A DNA stretch of 64,000 nt from Senegalimassilia anaerobia JC110 (GTDB lineage Bacteria > Actinomycetota > Coriobacteriia > Coriobacteriales > Eggerthellaceae), in assembly GCF_000236865.1 (NCBI RefSeq), contig NZ_HE611015.1, positions 257,388 to 321,387 on the forward strand. Direction: 5' to 3'. A program made the position numbers and the translations under genes. This document shows, one piece after another, positions 54,170 to 63,519 of this stretch. The notes under the pieces are model-generated. The model had not been told where the DNA came from. It saw nothing but the letters and a program-made list of their open reading frames with translations, and ran no database searches. Numbering within the stretch: the stretch's first letter is position 1; the number at the start of each line of letters is the position of its first letter.

Positions 54170-55093
54170 CTAAAGGTTCTCGCGCACCCAATCGATGTTG
54201 GCCTGGACGGCGGCGATGAGCTCGGAGATATCGTCGAAGGCGCGCATCGGGCGGAGCCACTTCATGAACTCGACTTTCATGTACTGGCCGTAGATATCAC
54301 CGTCGAAGTCGAGGATATGGACCTCGCAGGTTGCCGTGGCGCGATCGGCGAAGGTTGCCGCAACGCCCACGTTCACCGCGGCCTTATAGCGCTTGCCATC
54401 AACGTGCGCATATGCCCCGTACACGCCATCGGAAAGCGGGCGCATCTGGTCGGGAACCTCGAGATTCGCGGTGCGGATGCCCATATCGGCGCCCTCGCCG
54501 CGGCCGGGGCGCACAATACCCGTCATGAAATACGGGCGCCCGAGCAGGTGATTCGCCTCGTCGAGCTTCCCATCTGCCAACAGCAAACGGATGCGCGTGG
54601 CGGTGATGGGGGCGCCGTCCTCGCTTTTCAGGTCATGCGCATGCACCTGCATGCCGTGACCATCGGCCCACGTGCGCAGCTCCGGCACCGCGCCGGCGGC
54701 TTTCGCGCCGAAATGGAAATCGAAACCCACGTGCAGATGTGCGGGAACACCGGTACCGAACGTGCGGACCAGGAATTCCTCGGGCGAGCTGGCCGCAAAC
54801 TCGCGCGTAAACGGAAGGGCGACCACAGCATCGACGCCGGTTTGCGCGAGCATCTCCAAGCGCTCCTCGTTCGACATGAGCTTGCGGAGACGCTGGGCAT
54901 GGAACATCTCGTCAGGATCGATGTCGAACGTGAGCGCGATGGACTTCCCGCCGTTTTCGCGCGCGGTATCCTGCGCACACGACAAAAGGAACCTATGGCC
55001 TCGATGCACGCCATCGAACACGCCAAACGCGCACGAGGCGCCTTGGAAATACCCGCGATCGAACGTTTCGTCGGCCTTAAAGATCTGCGCCAC
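54170..55093 (-). CDS. ribF: Bifunctional riboflavin kinase / FAD synthetase
   Basis: 307 residues. The N-terminal adenylyltransferase has GVFDGVHRGHRFLL (HxGH nucleotide site). The C-terminal kinase has GADMGIRTANL and GVYGAYAHVDGKRYKAAVNVG. It converts riboflavin to FMN and FAD. GTG 55093 was chosen because GGGGGTG lies 6 nt upstream and the following residues fit the family; it overlaps the truB end by 17 nt. Last gene of the rimP-nusA-infB operon. Confidence 0.93.
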   Translation of the reverse strand: MAQIFKADETFDRGYFQGASCAFGVFDGVHRGHRFLLSCAQDTARENGGKSIALTFDIDPDEMFHAQRLRKLMSNEERLEMLAQTGVDAVVALPFTREFAASSPEEFLVRTFGTGVPAHLHVGFDFHFGAKAAGAVPELRTWADGHGMQVHAHDLKSEDGAPITATRIRLLLADGKLDEANHLLGRPYFMTGIVRPGRGEGADMGIRTANLEVPDQMRPLSDGVYGAYAHVDGKRYKAAVNVGVAATFADRATATCEVHILDFDGDIYGQYMKVEFMKWLRPMRAFDDISELIAAVQANIDWVRENL

Positions 55094-56099
55094 GAAGCAC
55101 CCCCGTCTGGAACACGCAGCATGCCTTGAACGATGCACGCTTGCTGTCGTACTGATACAAGGCCACAACCTTGTTCTGGCTGATGACCGCGATAACCTCG
55201 CCCTCTTGCGGGGCTTGCATGCTTTCGCGCACGCCGGCGGTGCAAGCGCACATCTCGGCCTGGGCCGTGGTGCGCCTGCGCTCGAACAGCTGGCAATCGG
55301 CCGCACGGAGCACGTTGCCGTTACCCACGGCCTGGGCGGCGGCGCCCTCCACGTAAGCGAAGCGGACGCCTAGTAAACGCACCGGGTCCAAGGCGGCACG
55401 CAGCTTAAGCTCCTCAAGCGCCTCGAGCGGCACGCACTCGTCAAGCGTGAGGCCGCCGACCTCCAGGCGCCTGAGTGCAGCCAGATGAGCAGGACACCCG
55501 ATCTTGTGCCCAAGATCGCGCGCCAACGCGCGGATATAGGTGCCCTTCGACACGCGGAACTCAACATCCCACTCGGGAAGCTGCTCTCCAACGCCCGGAC
55601 GAACGGCGATGAGCTTCGCGGAATACACCTCGATATCACGCGGAGAAAGCTCGATGATATGGCCTTCGCGGGCAGCTTCGTAGGACTTCTTCCCGTTTAC
55701 CTTGATGGCGGAATACGCCGGCGGCATCTGCTTCTGCTGCCCGAGCATCTGCTCGACCGCCTGCTCCGCAAAGCTACGGTCACCGACTTCCACCGGCGCT
55801 TCACCGGTGCGTGTGACCGTACCCTCGCAATCGTCGGTATCAGTCCCAACGCCGAACGCGATGGTGGCCCGATACGCTTTGTCGTGCCCGGTCAGATACG
55901 CGCCCAACCTGGTGGCGGGGCCGATGCAGATGGGCAGCACGCCGCTTGCCAGCGGATCGAGCGTGCCCGTATGGCCGACGCGCTTCTCGCCGAAGATGCG
56001 ACGGCAGCGATTGACCACGTCATGGGACGTCATGCCGCTGGGCTTGTCGACGCCGACTACCAGCGACAGCCCCGATTCTCCTCGCTTCACCTGGCGCAC
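55077..56099 (-). CDS. truB: tRNA pseudouridine-55 synthase
   Basis: 340 residues. The catalytic Asp lies in GHTGTLDPLASGVLP near residue 47. DKAYRATIAFG, MPPAYSAIKVNGKKSYE and KGTYIRALARDLG complete the family pattern, and a C-terminal PUA-like part extends to residue 340. It makes pseudouridine 55 in the T-loop of tRNAs. The start is GTG 56099, with GAGG 4 nt upstream, inside the end of the DHH gene; GTG 56090, whose GTGA overlaps the upstream stop, is an alternative. Confidence 0.94.
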   Translation of the reverse strand: MRQVKRGESGLSLVVGVDKPSGMTSHDVVNRCRRIFGEKRVGHTGTLDPLASGVLPICIGPATRLGAYLTGHDKAYRATIAFGVGTDTDDCEGTVTRTGEAPVEVGDRSFAEQAVEQMLGQQKQMPPAYSAIKVNGKKSYEAAREGHIIELSPRDIEVYSAKLIAVRPGVGEQLPEWDVEFRVSKGTYIRALARDLGHKIGCPAHLAALRRLEVGGLTLDECVPLEALEELKLRAALDPVRLLGVRFAYVEGAAAQAVGNGNVLRAADCQLFERRRTTAQAEMCACTAGVRESMQAPQEGEVIAVISQNKVVALYQYDSKRASFKACCVFQTGVLRGADL

Positions 56100-57085
56100 A
56101 CCGCCTCTTGCAGCGCCGCACGCACCTGATCAACGGCCTCCTGCATACTGCCATGCATGGTGAAGCCTGCCGCGGCAACGTGCCCGCCGCCGCCGAAGCT
56201 GCGAGCGATGGCGGACACATCGGTATCGTCTTTCGCCCGAAGGCTGCCTCGGATGCAGTCATCGTGCTGGCGAAGCATGCAGGCGACGTTGACGCCGGCG
56301 ATGGAACGCAGCGCGTTGATGACCGGCTCGGCATCCGATTTCACAGCTTTGAAACGGGCGAAATCCGCAAGCGTAAGGTAGCTGATGGCGAACCCTTCCC
56401 GCTCATGGAACTCCGCGCGCGAGACCGCCTGGGCTTCAAGCTGCATGGAGGCAAGCGTGCGGTTCTGGAATACCGCTCGCGAAATGGATGCCGGATCGGC
56501 GCCCTCCTCGACCATCTGGGATGCGAGCCGCATGCAGCGGGCATCGGTGTTTTGATACTGGAAGCGACCGGTATCGGTGACCAGGCCCGTGTAGCAGCAC
56601 GTGACCAGATCGCCGGAACGCGAGACGCCGAGCATCCCCGAAAGCTCCCAGATAAGCAAGGTGGTGGAAGCGGCATCGGGGTCCACGTAGGCCATTTCGC
56701 ACATACGCTCGTCGACCGCATGATGGTCGATGGTGAACGAGGCCTGCGCGCGATCGAGGATGCCGCACGCCGCCTGGCCGATGCGCTCGCGCGTGGGAAC
56801 GTCCACGCCGACGAAGGCGCCGACAGGGCCGTCATACTCGCACACCGGCACCATATCGGCAGCTCCCGGCAGCAGCTGCAGCAGGTTCTCCTCGATGGGC
56901 TCGTCCTTGACCAGCACGCAGGTCACGCGCTTGCCGAGCTGGCGCAACGCGGCGGCAAGGCCGAGCTGGGAGCCTAGGCAGTCGCCATCGGGGCTAACAT
57001 GGCCGCAGATGACGAAGTCGTCGAGCGGACGCAGAGCATCGGCAAGCTGCTCGAGCGTGCAGTTCGTTTGAGGGGTTACGGTCAT
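56087..57085 (-). CDS. nrnA: DHH/DHHA1-family oligoribonuclease / pAp phosphatase (NrnA-like)
   Basis: 332 residues. HVSPDGDCLGSQLGL and FTIDHHAVDE (the DHH motif) bind the two metals. The C-terminal DHHA1 substrate domain ends in FGGGGHVAAAGF. NrnA degrades short RNA oligomers and removes phosphate from 3'-phosphoadenosine 5'-phosphate. Position between rbfA and truB is the common one in Gram-positive genomes. It starts 15 nt after the rbfA stop. Confidence 0.93.
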   Translation of the reverse strand: MTVTPQTNCTLEQLADALRPLDDFVICGHVSPDGDCLGSQLGLAAALRQLGKRVTCVLVKDEPIEENLLQLLPGAADMVPVCEYDGPVGAFVGVDVPTRERIGQAACGILDRAQASFTIDHHAVDERMCEMAYVDPDAASTTLLIWELSGMLGVSRSGDLVTCCYTGLVTDTGRFQYQNTDARCMRLASQMVEEGADPASISRAVFQNRTLASMQLEAQAVSRAEFHEREGFAISYLTLADFARFKAVKSDAEPVINALRSIAGVNVACMLRQHDDCIRGSLRAKDDTDVSAIARSFGGGGHVAAAGFTMHGSMQEAVDQVRAALQEAVCAR

Positions 57086-57100
57086 AGCGGCGATCCCCCG

Positions 57101-57511
57101 CTATTCCTGATCGGTTTCTTCGGCCGCTTCGATGGCCTCGCGCTCGGCGGCGATGGCGGCCGATTCGCGATTGCGCTCGGCGTCGCGCTCGAGAGCGGAT
57201 GCAATGCGCTCGGCCTCATCCACGGATTTATCCAGAATGAAGCGCAGCGCAGGCGCCACACGCCAAGAAAGCTGACGCGCCATGAGCGAGCGGATGCGGC
57301 CCGAGGCCTTCTCGAAGGCCTCGGCGACTTCCTCGTATTCGCCGCGATCGGCGGTGTAGAAGACGTTGCAGACGCTGCGGTCGTAGCTGACCTCGCAGCC
57401 CGTGATGGTGACCAGCGACAGGCGCGGGTCGGAGATCTCGAACAGTAGGATGGACGCGATGACCTCGCGCGCCTGCTGATTGACTTTACGGTTAGTGGAA
57501 CCTTGCTTCAT
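57101..57511 (-). CDS. rbfA: Ribosome-binding factor A
   Basis: 136 residues with the KH-like fold pattern (ISDPRLSLVTITGCEVSYDRSVCNVFY; LSWRVAPALRFILDKSVDEAERI) and an acidic Glu/Ala tail. It acts in late 30S maturation near the 5' end of 16S rRNA. ATG 57511 was chosen because AGAGGAG lies about 9 nt upstream; the frame is open to 57562. Confidence 0.94.
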   Translation of the reverse strand: MKQGSTNRKVNQQAREVIASILLFEISDPRLSLVTITGCEVSYDRSVCNVFYTADRGEYEEVAEAFEKASGRIRSLMARQLSWRVAPALRFILDKSVDEAERIASALERDAERNRESAAIAAEREAIEAAEETDQE

Positions 57512-57576
57512 AGATACAGCTCCTCTGAAGGGACAGGTTTGGATACATGAAGTATAGGGCACCTCAAAGGTAGCGA

Positions 57577-57676
57577 GAAGGGCCCCGGCCTCGAATCCGC
57601 CCCGTCACCGCAAGACGCGTACGCAGGGGAACGTGTCTTGCGGCGCCGGAACCGGATCGAATGCCGGAGCCCTTTC
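57577..57676 (-). repeat. Long self-complementary element between infB and rbfA
   Basis: Outer arms GAAGGGC-cCCGGC (from 57577) and GCCGG-aGCCCTTTC (to 57676), then TCGA/TCGA and TCCG/CGGA pairing. Inside is a 12-bp inner hairpin CCGCAAGACgCG/CGtGTCTTGCGG (57608-57643). About 100 nt nearly fully foldable. On the minus strand it ends in GGGGCCCTTCTC. Same design as the element between gapA and pgk. Confidence 0.6.
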
Positions 57677-57718
57677 AAACGCCGAGCGCGCTCCGCCCTT
57701 GCAGGCGGCTAACGCTGA

Positions 57719-60463
57719 TTACTCGGTGCGCTCAACTTCCTTGATGGTGTAGCCCTCGATAGTGTCGCCGACCTTGAGGTCCTGATAGCCGGCGATGCCG
57801 ATGCCGCACTCGTAACCCTGCTTGACGGCCTTCACGTCGTCCTTGAAGCGCTTCAGGGATGCAAGCTCGCCCTCGAAGATAACGGTGCCTTCGCGCACGA
57901 GGCGGATCTTGTCGTCGCGATGCAGCTCGCCGTCGGTGATATAGCAACCGGCGATAGTGCCCACCTTCGGGACCTTGAAGGTCTCGCGGACCTCGGCGGT
58001 ACCGGTGTCCTCCTCGACGATCTCGGGCTTGAGCAGACCCACACGGGCCGCATTGATGTCCTCGATGGCCTGATAGATGACGCGGTACAGGCGGATATCG
58101 ACCTTCTCCTTCTCGGCCTGCTGCTTGGACTTGCCGGTCGGGCGCACGTTGAAGCCGATGATGATGGCGTCGGAAGCCGCAGCCAGCGTGACGTCGGTCT
58201 CGGTGATGCCGCCGACCGCGGAGTGCACGATGTTGATCTTGACCTCGGACTGGTCCATCTTGTTGAACGCGTCGCGCAGCGCCTCGATGGAGCCCTGCAC
58301 GTCGGCCTTCACGATAAGGTTCAGGTCGGTCTGCTTGCCCTCCTCGATGCGGTTGAACAGGTCGTCCAGGTTCATGTGCGACTTGGTCTCCTGCTCGGCC
58401 AGGCGTGCGCGCAGCGCGCGCTCCTCGGCCAGCTTGCGGGCATCGCGCTCGTCCTCGAACACGCGGAACTCGTCGCCGGCGACCGGGACGCTGTTCAGGC
58501 CCAGGATCTCGACCGGGTAGGAAGGCGCGGCGCCCTCGACATGCTGACCGCGCGGGTCGACCAGCGCACGGACGCGTCCGTAGGACGTGCCGGCGACGAC
58601 GGTGTCGCCCGGATGCAGCGTGCCGCGCTGCACGAGCACGGTGGCTACAGGGCCGCGGCCCTTGTCGAGGTTTGCCTCGATAACGAAGCCGGAGGCCAGC
58701 GCATCGGGATTGGCGCGAAGCTCGAGCACGTCGGCCTGCAGCAGGATGGTCTCGAGCAGGTCGTCGATGTGCAGCTTCTTCTTCGCAGAGACGTTGACGA
58801 ACATGTTCTGTCCGCCCCAGTCCTCGGGGATGACGCCGTACTCGACGAGCTCCTGGCGCACGCGGTCGGGGTTGGCGCCGGGCTTGTCGATCTTGTTGAC
58901 GGCGACCACGATCGGCACGTTTGCGGCCTTCGCATGGTTGATGGCCTCGATGGTCTGCGGCATGACGCCGTCGTCGGAGGCGACGACCAAGACGATGACG
59001 TCGGTCACCTGGGCACCGCGGGCGCGCATGGCCGTGAAGGCCTCGTGACCGGGCGTGTCGATGAAGGTGATCTGGCGATCGCCGATGCGCACGACCGAGG
59101 CGCCGATGTGCTGCGTGATGCCGCCGGCCTCGCCCTCGGCGACGCCGGTGTGGCGGATGGCGTCGAGCAGCGACGTCTTACCGTGGTCGACGTGACCCAT
59201 GACGGTGACGACGGGCGGACGCGGCTTGAGGTCCTCGTCGCTATCGTGGTAGACGATGGCGAACTCCTCTTCGGGGGACACGACGCGAACCTTGCGGCCC
59301 ATGTCGTCGGCGATGAGCTCGACGAGCTCGTCGGACATGGACTGCGTGAGCGTGAGCACCTGGCCGAGCATGAACAGGCGCTTGATGACGTCGTTGGGCT
59401 GCACGCCGAGAAGCTCGGCGAACTTGGCCACGGTGGAACCCTGCGGGATCTCGACGACGGAATCGTCGAGCACGAGGCTGGGATCGAGGCCGCGCTCGAT
59501 GGCCTCCATCTCCATGCGCTCGCGGGCCTCGGCCTCGCGCTTCTGCTTGCGCTTCTTACGACGGCCCTCGCCCTCATGGGAGTTGGCGGCGGCGACGGCG
59601 GCACGCGCCTCGGCGAGCACCTTGTCGCGCTGCAGCTCCTCGGCCTTCACGGCCATCTGGGCGTAACGGTCCTCGCCCGATGCCTGCTGCTCGAGCTCGG
59701 GCACGTGCTGCTCGACGTGCATGCCCTTCTTGCCGTGCTTGCGGGCGCCGCGCTGCTGCTTGTTGGCATCGGCGCCGCGGGCGGGCTGCTCGGCCTTCTG
59801 CTTCTCGATGCGCTGCTTCTCGGACTCGATCTGGGAGAGCAGGCTGTCGAAGCTGGACTTGCGGGCGCCGAGCACCGGCGCCTGGCGCTTGGGGGCCGCG
59901 GCTGCGGGCTTGTGGGCCGAGCCCTTGGAGTTGCGGTTGCGCAGGGCCTCTTCGACGGCCTGCTTCTTGGCGACTTCCTTGGCCATGGCGGCGGCGCGGG
60001 CACGAGCCTTGCGCTCGGCGGCCTCGCGGGCCACGCGCTCCTTCTCGGATTCGATCTGGCTTGCCAGGCTCTCGAAGGGATTGTTAGTCACCTTCTTTGC
60101 CTGCGGCTTGACGGCGGCGGGCTTGGCCGCAGGGCCGCCCTTCTCAGCGCGCTTGGCGCGCTCGGCCTCGCGGGCCGCGCGCTCCTGCTCGACGGCCTCG
60201 CGGCGGGCGCGCTCAGCCTCGGCCTGCTGGCGCTTGGCCTCGGCGCGCTCCTCGGCGAGCTGCTTGGCCTCCTCGGCCGGAAGCTCGCCCGCGCGCTCCT
60301 TGATTTCAGGGGACAGGTTCTGACGAACCTTCTCCACATCGGACTCAGCCAGCATGCTGGCATGGCTTTTCGCGGTGATCTTCATTTCGTGGAGTTTATC
60401 GAGCATGTCCTTGCTGGACATGTTGAACTCCTTCGCCAACTCATGTACTCGCATGCTGGCCAT
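57719..60463 (-). CDS. infB: Translation initiation factor IF-2
   Basis: 914 residues. An IF2-N domain ([18 protein letters not shown]) precedes a long Ala/Glu/Arg/Lys helical linker (about 55-330). Then come the G domain ([27 protein letters not shown]) and domains II-IV ending in [23 protein letters not shown]. The linker carries two copies of F-[ED]-S-L-x-S-Q-I-E-S-E-K-x-R at residues 130-143 and 205-218, which is odd. It brings fMet-tRNA to the ribosome. ATG 60463 has GAGGAG upstream. Confidence 0.98.
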   Translation of the reverse strand: MASMRVHELAKEFNMSSKDMLDKLHEMKITAKSHASMLAESDVEKVRQNLSPEIKERAGELPAEEAKQLAEERAEAKRQQAEAERARREAVEQERAAREAERAKRAEKGGPAAKPAAVKPQAKKVTNNPFESLASQIESEKERVAREAAERKARARAAAMAKEVAKKQAVEEALRNRNSKGSAHKPAAAAPKRQAPVLGARKSSFDSLLSQIESEKQRIEKQKAEQPARGADANKQQRGARKHGKKGMHVEQHVPELEQQASGEDRYAQMAVKAEELQRDKVLAEARAAVAAANSHEGEGRRKKRKQKREAEARERMEMEAIERGLDPSLVLDDSVVEIPQGSTVAKFAELLGVQPNDVIKRLFMLGQVLTLTQSMSDELVELIADDMGRKVRVVSPEEEFAIVYHDSDEDLKPRPPVVTVMGHVDHGKTSLLDAIRHTGVAEGEAGGITQHIGASVVRIGDRQITFIDTPGHEAFTAMRARGAQVTDVIVLVVASDDGVMPQTIEAINHAKAANVPIVVAVNKIDKPGANPDRVRQELVEYGVIPEDWGGQNMFVNVSAKKKLHIDDLLETILLQADVLELRANPDALASGFVIEANLDKGRGPVATVLVQRGTLHPGDTVVAGTSYGRVRALVDPRGQHVEGAAPSYPVEILGLNSVPVAGDEFRVFEDERDARKLAEERALRARLAEQETKSHMNLDDLFNRIEEGKQTDLNLIVKADVQGSIEALRDAFNKMDQSEVKINIVHSAVGGITETDVTLAAASDAIIIGFNVRPTGKSKQQAEKEKVDIRLYRVIYQAIEDINAARVGLLKPEIVEEDTGTAEVRETFKVPKVGTIAGCYITDGELHRDDKIRLVREGTVIFEGELASLKRFKDDVKAVKQGYECGIGIAGYQDLKVGDTIEGYTIKEVERTE

Positions 60464-60474
60464 ATACCACTCCT

Positions 60475-60768
60475 CTACATTTCCCTCGCGTCGCGCGCGT
60501 GCGCGGCGATATCGGCGGCGATCCGGTCGTAATCATCGCTGCCGAGCGTCGCCTTAAGCGCTCGGTCGAGCTTGTTCCTCTTGCACGCGGCTGCGAAGCA
60601 TTCCGCGGAGCACACATAGGCGCCCCTGCCCGGTGCGCGGCCGGTGGCATCGAACGCAACGGCCCCTTCAGGGGTGCGTACGATGCGCAGCAAGCCGTTT
60701 TTATCGGCCTGCGCGCCGCAGACGATGCAGCTGCGTTGTCGTTTGCCCGTGTTGGTTGCCGTTGCCAT
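60475..60768 (-). CDS. rnpM: YlxR/RnpM RNA-binding protein
   Basis: 97 residues of the DUF448 fold: RSCIVCGAQADKNGLLRIVR, GRAPGRGAYVC, and a Cys pair CSAECF. In Bacillus the protein binds RNase P RNA and modulates it. Always placed between nusA and infB, as here; 9 nt follow the nusA stop and 11 nt precede infB. Confidence 0.94.
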   Translation of the reverse strand: MATATNTGKRQRSCIVCGAQADKNGLLRIVRTPEGAVAFDATGRAPGRGAYVCSAECFAAACKRNKLDRALKATLGSDDYDRIAADIAAHARDAREM

Positions 60769-60777
60769 ATGTGACGC

Positions 60778-61992
60778 CTATTCCTCGTCCAAGCCGTCGT
60801 GGATGCCGCAGAAGCAGCTGTCGGGACGGGCATGGTTGCGGCAGCGGACGCCGTTTTCGTCAACGTAAGCGCACAGCTCCTCCTCGTCCTCGAGGTCATC
60901 CTCATCGATAAGCATGTTCTCGGTCTTCGGAAGCGGGGCGCCGGTGAAGCTGGCGGACTTGATGTCGATGTGCCAACCGGTCAGGCGCGCGGCCAGGCGG
61001 GCGTTCTGGCCCTCCTTGCCGATGGCCAGCGACAGCTGGTCGTCGGGCACGATGACGGTTGCGTAGTTGTTCTCCTCGTCGACCAGGACGCGATCGACCT
61101 TGGCCGGGGAAAGGGCGTTTGCCACGTAGCGGGCCGGGTCCTCATCCCACTGGATGACGTCGACGCGCTCGTTGCGCAGCTCCTCGACGACCATGCGCAC
61201 GCGGCTGCCCTTGGGGCCGACGCAGGCGCCCACGGGGTCGAGGTTATGCTCGCGGGAGGTGACGGCAACCTTGGAGCGGGCGCCGGGCTCGCGGGCGATG
61301 GACTTGATCTCGACCAGGCCGTCGTAGATCTCGGGAACCTCGATCTCGAACAGGCGGCGGATAAGGTCGGGGTGCGTGCGGGACACGACGATGGCCGGGC
61401 GGGCCTGCTCGCCGCGCATGCGCGGGGCGTCCGAACCGGGATCGCGGACCTCGATGATGAGCACCTTGAGGCGCTGGTTGTGGCGATAGTGCTCGCCGGC
61501 AGGGCGCTCGTTGCGCTCGCCGGGATAGCGCTTCACGTCGTAATGCGGCAGCTCGGCCTCGACGCCGTCACGAATCTTGATGATGGTGAAATCGGGCGTG
61601 CCCTGCAGCACGGCACCCGTGACCAGGTCGCCGACGCGGCCGGCGAACTCCTCGTAAATGGACTGGCGGCCGGCCTCGCGAACGATGGAGCTGATGACGC
61701 TCTTGGCGTTCTGCGCGGCGATGCGGCTGACGTCGGCGGGGGTGACGTCGCGCTCCTCGAACTCGGAGTACTCGCCGGTCTCCTCGTCGGGCTCGCCGAC
61801 CGGGACCAGCTCGTAGACGTAGATCTTGCCCGTCTGGCGGTCGATGGTCACTCGAGCGTCCCACTCGAGGTCGAGGATATGCTGATAGCTTTTGGCCAGG
61901 GAGGCTTCCAAGCGGTCGATCAGATAGAACTCGTCGATCTTGCGCTCATGGGCCAAGGCCTGCAAAGCCTCGATCAACTCAGAACTTGCCAC
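60778..61992 (-). CDS. nusA: Transcription factor NusA with a Cys/His-rich C-terminal tail
   Basis: 404 residues. N-terminal RNA-polymerase-binding domain, S1 domain, and two KH domains ([37 protein letters not shown]). The acidic C-terminal repeats of E. coli are absent, as is normal here. Instead the last 33 residues after an acidic stretch hold C374, C384, H387, C393, C395 and H398 ([14 protein letters not shown]...CFCGIH), a likely zinc-binding knuckle. It controls pausing and termination. GTG 61992 was chosen because GGAAG lies about 8 nt upstream. Confidence 0.95.
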   Translation of the reverse strand: MASSELIEALQALAHERKIDEFYLIDRLEASLAKSYQHILDLEWDARVTIDRQTGKIYVYELVPVGEPDEETGEYSEFEERDVTPADVSRIAAQNAKSVISSIVREAGRQSIYEEFAGRVGDLVTGAVLQGTPDFTIIKIRDGVEAELPHYDVKRYPGERNERPAGEHYRHNQRLKVLIIEVRDPGSDAPRMRGEQARPAIVVSRTHPDLIRRLFEIEVPEIYDGLVEIKSIAREPGARSKVAVTSREHNLDPVGACVGPKGSRVRMVVEELRNERVDVIQWDEDPARYVANALSPAKVDRVLVDEENNYATVIVPDDQLSLAIGKEGQNARLAARLTGWHIDIKSASFTGAPLPKTENMLIDEDDLEDEEELCAYVDENGVRCRNHARPDSCFCGIHDGLDEE

Positions 61993-62023
61993 GTTTTAGC
62001 TTCCTTTCTCCAAACAGCCCCGG

Positions 62024-62500
62024 CTAGGAGCTGAAATCCACGATGCCCTTCAGATGGGCGCGTTTCATCTGGTCGATCGGCAGGACGGCCTGCTGGCCGT
62101 CGACGTCCATGACGACGTTGCCGCCATCGGCCGAGACGATCGTGCCGGTGAAGTTGCTGCGCCCGTCGATGGGATGGGCGAGCTTCACGACGGCCTGCTG
62201 ACCGGCGTAACGCGCGAAATGCTGCTCCGTGCGCAACGGGCGGTCGATGCCCGGCGAGGACACCTCCAGGGTGTAGGCTCCGGGGAACGGGTCGAGCGCA
62301 TCCATGATGTCGTTGATCCATGCCTGCGCTTTCGCCAGCTCATCGAAGCTCACGCCCTCGGGCGTGTCTATGAACACGCGAATAGTAGGCGCCTTCTTGG
62401 CGCCTACGACCTGCACGGTCACGATCTCAACGCCTTCGGACGCCGCACGGGGCTCCAGCGCGTCAAGCAGCTCGGTTTCCTTCTTGCTGAGCACGCTCAT
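62024..62500 (-). CDS. rimP: Ribosome maturation factor RimP
   Basis: 158 residues with the N-terminal alpha/beta domain (VTVQVVGAKKAPTIRVFIDTPEGVSFDEL) and the SSPGIDRPLRTEQHFARYAG motif before the C-terminal SH3-like domain. It helps assemble the 30S subunit. ATG 62500 has AAGGAG upstream. First gene of the rimP-nusA-rnpM-infB-rbfA-nrnA-truB-ribF operon. A terminator hairpin ends only 26 nt before its ATG. Confidence 0.94.
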   Translation of the reverse strand: MSVLSKKETELLDALEPRAASEGVEIVTVQVVGAKKAPTIRVFIDTPEGVSFDELAKAQAWINDIMDALDPFPGAYTLEVSSPGIDRPLRTEQHFARYAGQQAVVKLAHPIDGRSNFTGTIVSADGGNVVMDVDGQQAVLPIDQMKRAHLKGIVDFSS

Positions 62501-62526
62501 AAGCTCCTTTCTGTGCCCTAACATAC

Positions 62527-62551
62527 AAAAAAGCGGGTAAAAACCCACTTT
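62527..62551 (-). terminator. Intrinsic terminator in the rimP leader
   Basis: Eight-bp stem AAGUGGGU/ACCCGCUU (one G-U pair) with a U-rich loop, followed by TTTTTT on the minus strand. It may end the methyltransferase transcript or attenuate the rimP operon. A TATAAA hexamer at 62605-62610 upstream would make a leader of about 98 nt. Confidence 0.85.
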
Positions 62552-62703
62552 CCGTCTGCGAAAGTATGGTGCGCGCCGTCGCGCGCTTGCTGCAATGCAA
62601 AACTTTTATACCATACGGAACATCGATTTACCAGCACCGGCGTCCTCAGACGCAAGTTCACCATAAAACGCAATATGCGCCGGTTTGAAACATCTGAACC
62701 ACG

Positions 62704-63519
62704 TTATATGGTTGCGCACGCATCTGCCAGCCAAAACGTTGCGCCGCCAGGGCATTCCCCGTCGCACGGATCTTCACCGGCAAGCGGTGCTATGGACGAG
62801 AAGGAAACCGAGGAAAAACCCGCTTCCAAGCACATCTGCTCGAACACGGCACACGAACGCGCTTGGGAAAAGACATCGATCGAACTCGATTCGCCGACCA
62901 TGGTCGCATGCCCGCTCAACGCGGAATCCCGCCCTCCGCGATGCGCAAGAGGCGCACCTACTGCGGGCACGCCCACATCATTTCCGAGCGCCGCATCCGC
63001 GCCGTCCCCGATAACCGCAGGCCCCCCTTGCGCGTCCAAGTCACCCACGGCGAACACGCCCTGCGCGACCCAGAGCCTTCCCCCGGGCGCCAACACCCGG
63101 GCGAATTCGGCCAACGCGACGGGCAACGACCACGCAAGGTTCAAAACGCTGTTGATATAGACCAGGTCGAACGATGCATCTTCTATGCAGGCCTGGGAAA
63201 GGTTTTCGGGGATCGCAAGCGAAAAACGAAGGTGACGCTCCCAAGACGAACCAGCCCGATGATTCTTCGGCGCCGCAGCACAGGCGGCAGCAACATTATC
63301 CGTATCGGGGTCCACGCCGATGACGTAGCCTGAGGGCCCGACGGCATCCGCCAAAGCGAAAGCCCCCTTGCCTTTACGGCAACAAACATCAAGGACCCGC
63401 TTGCCTTCGATATCCGCGGGGATGCTCATAGCGCAACGGCCCTGGAACCCGGCAGCAGGTGAAAGCGCAGCGTAATAGGACAGAGCGGGCGCCAAAGATG
63501 CAGCAAACCGTTCATTCAT
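62704..63519 (-). CDS. Class I SAM-dependent methyltransferase-like protein
   Basis: 271 residues. A Rossmann methyltransferase core: motif I region KRVLDVCCRKGKGAFALAD, motif II VIGVDPDTDNV, post-I ASFDLVYINSVLNLAWSLPVAL and FARVLAPGGRLWVAQG. The glycine-rich motif I, usually DxGxGxG, reads DVCCRKGKG, with Cys-Cys and Arg-Lys in place of the first glycines. The substrate is unknown; the arrangement of VGPSGYVIGVD resembles ArsM/UbiE-type enzymes, but no arsenic genes are near. The C-terminal part is rich in Gly/Ala with scattered Cys. GGAG precedes the ATG. Single gene. Confidence 0.75.
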   Translation of the reverse strand: MNERFAASLAPALSYYAALSPAAGFQGRCAMSIPADIEGKRVLDVCCRKGKGAFALADAVGPSGYVIGVDPDTDNVAAACAAAPKNHRAGSSWERHLRFSLAIPENLSQACIEDASFDLVYINSVLNLAWSLPVALAEFARVLAPGGRLWVAQGVFAVGDLDAQGGPAVIGDGADAALGNDVGVPAVGAPLAHRGGRDSALSGHATMVGESSSIDVFSQARSCAVFEQMCLEAGFSSVSFSSIAPLAGEDPCDGECPGGATFWLADACATI

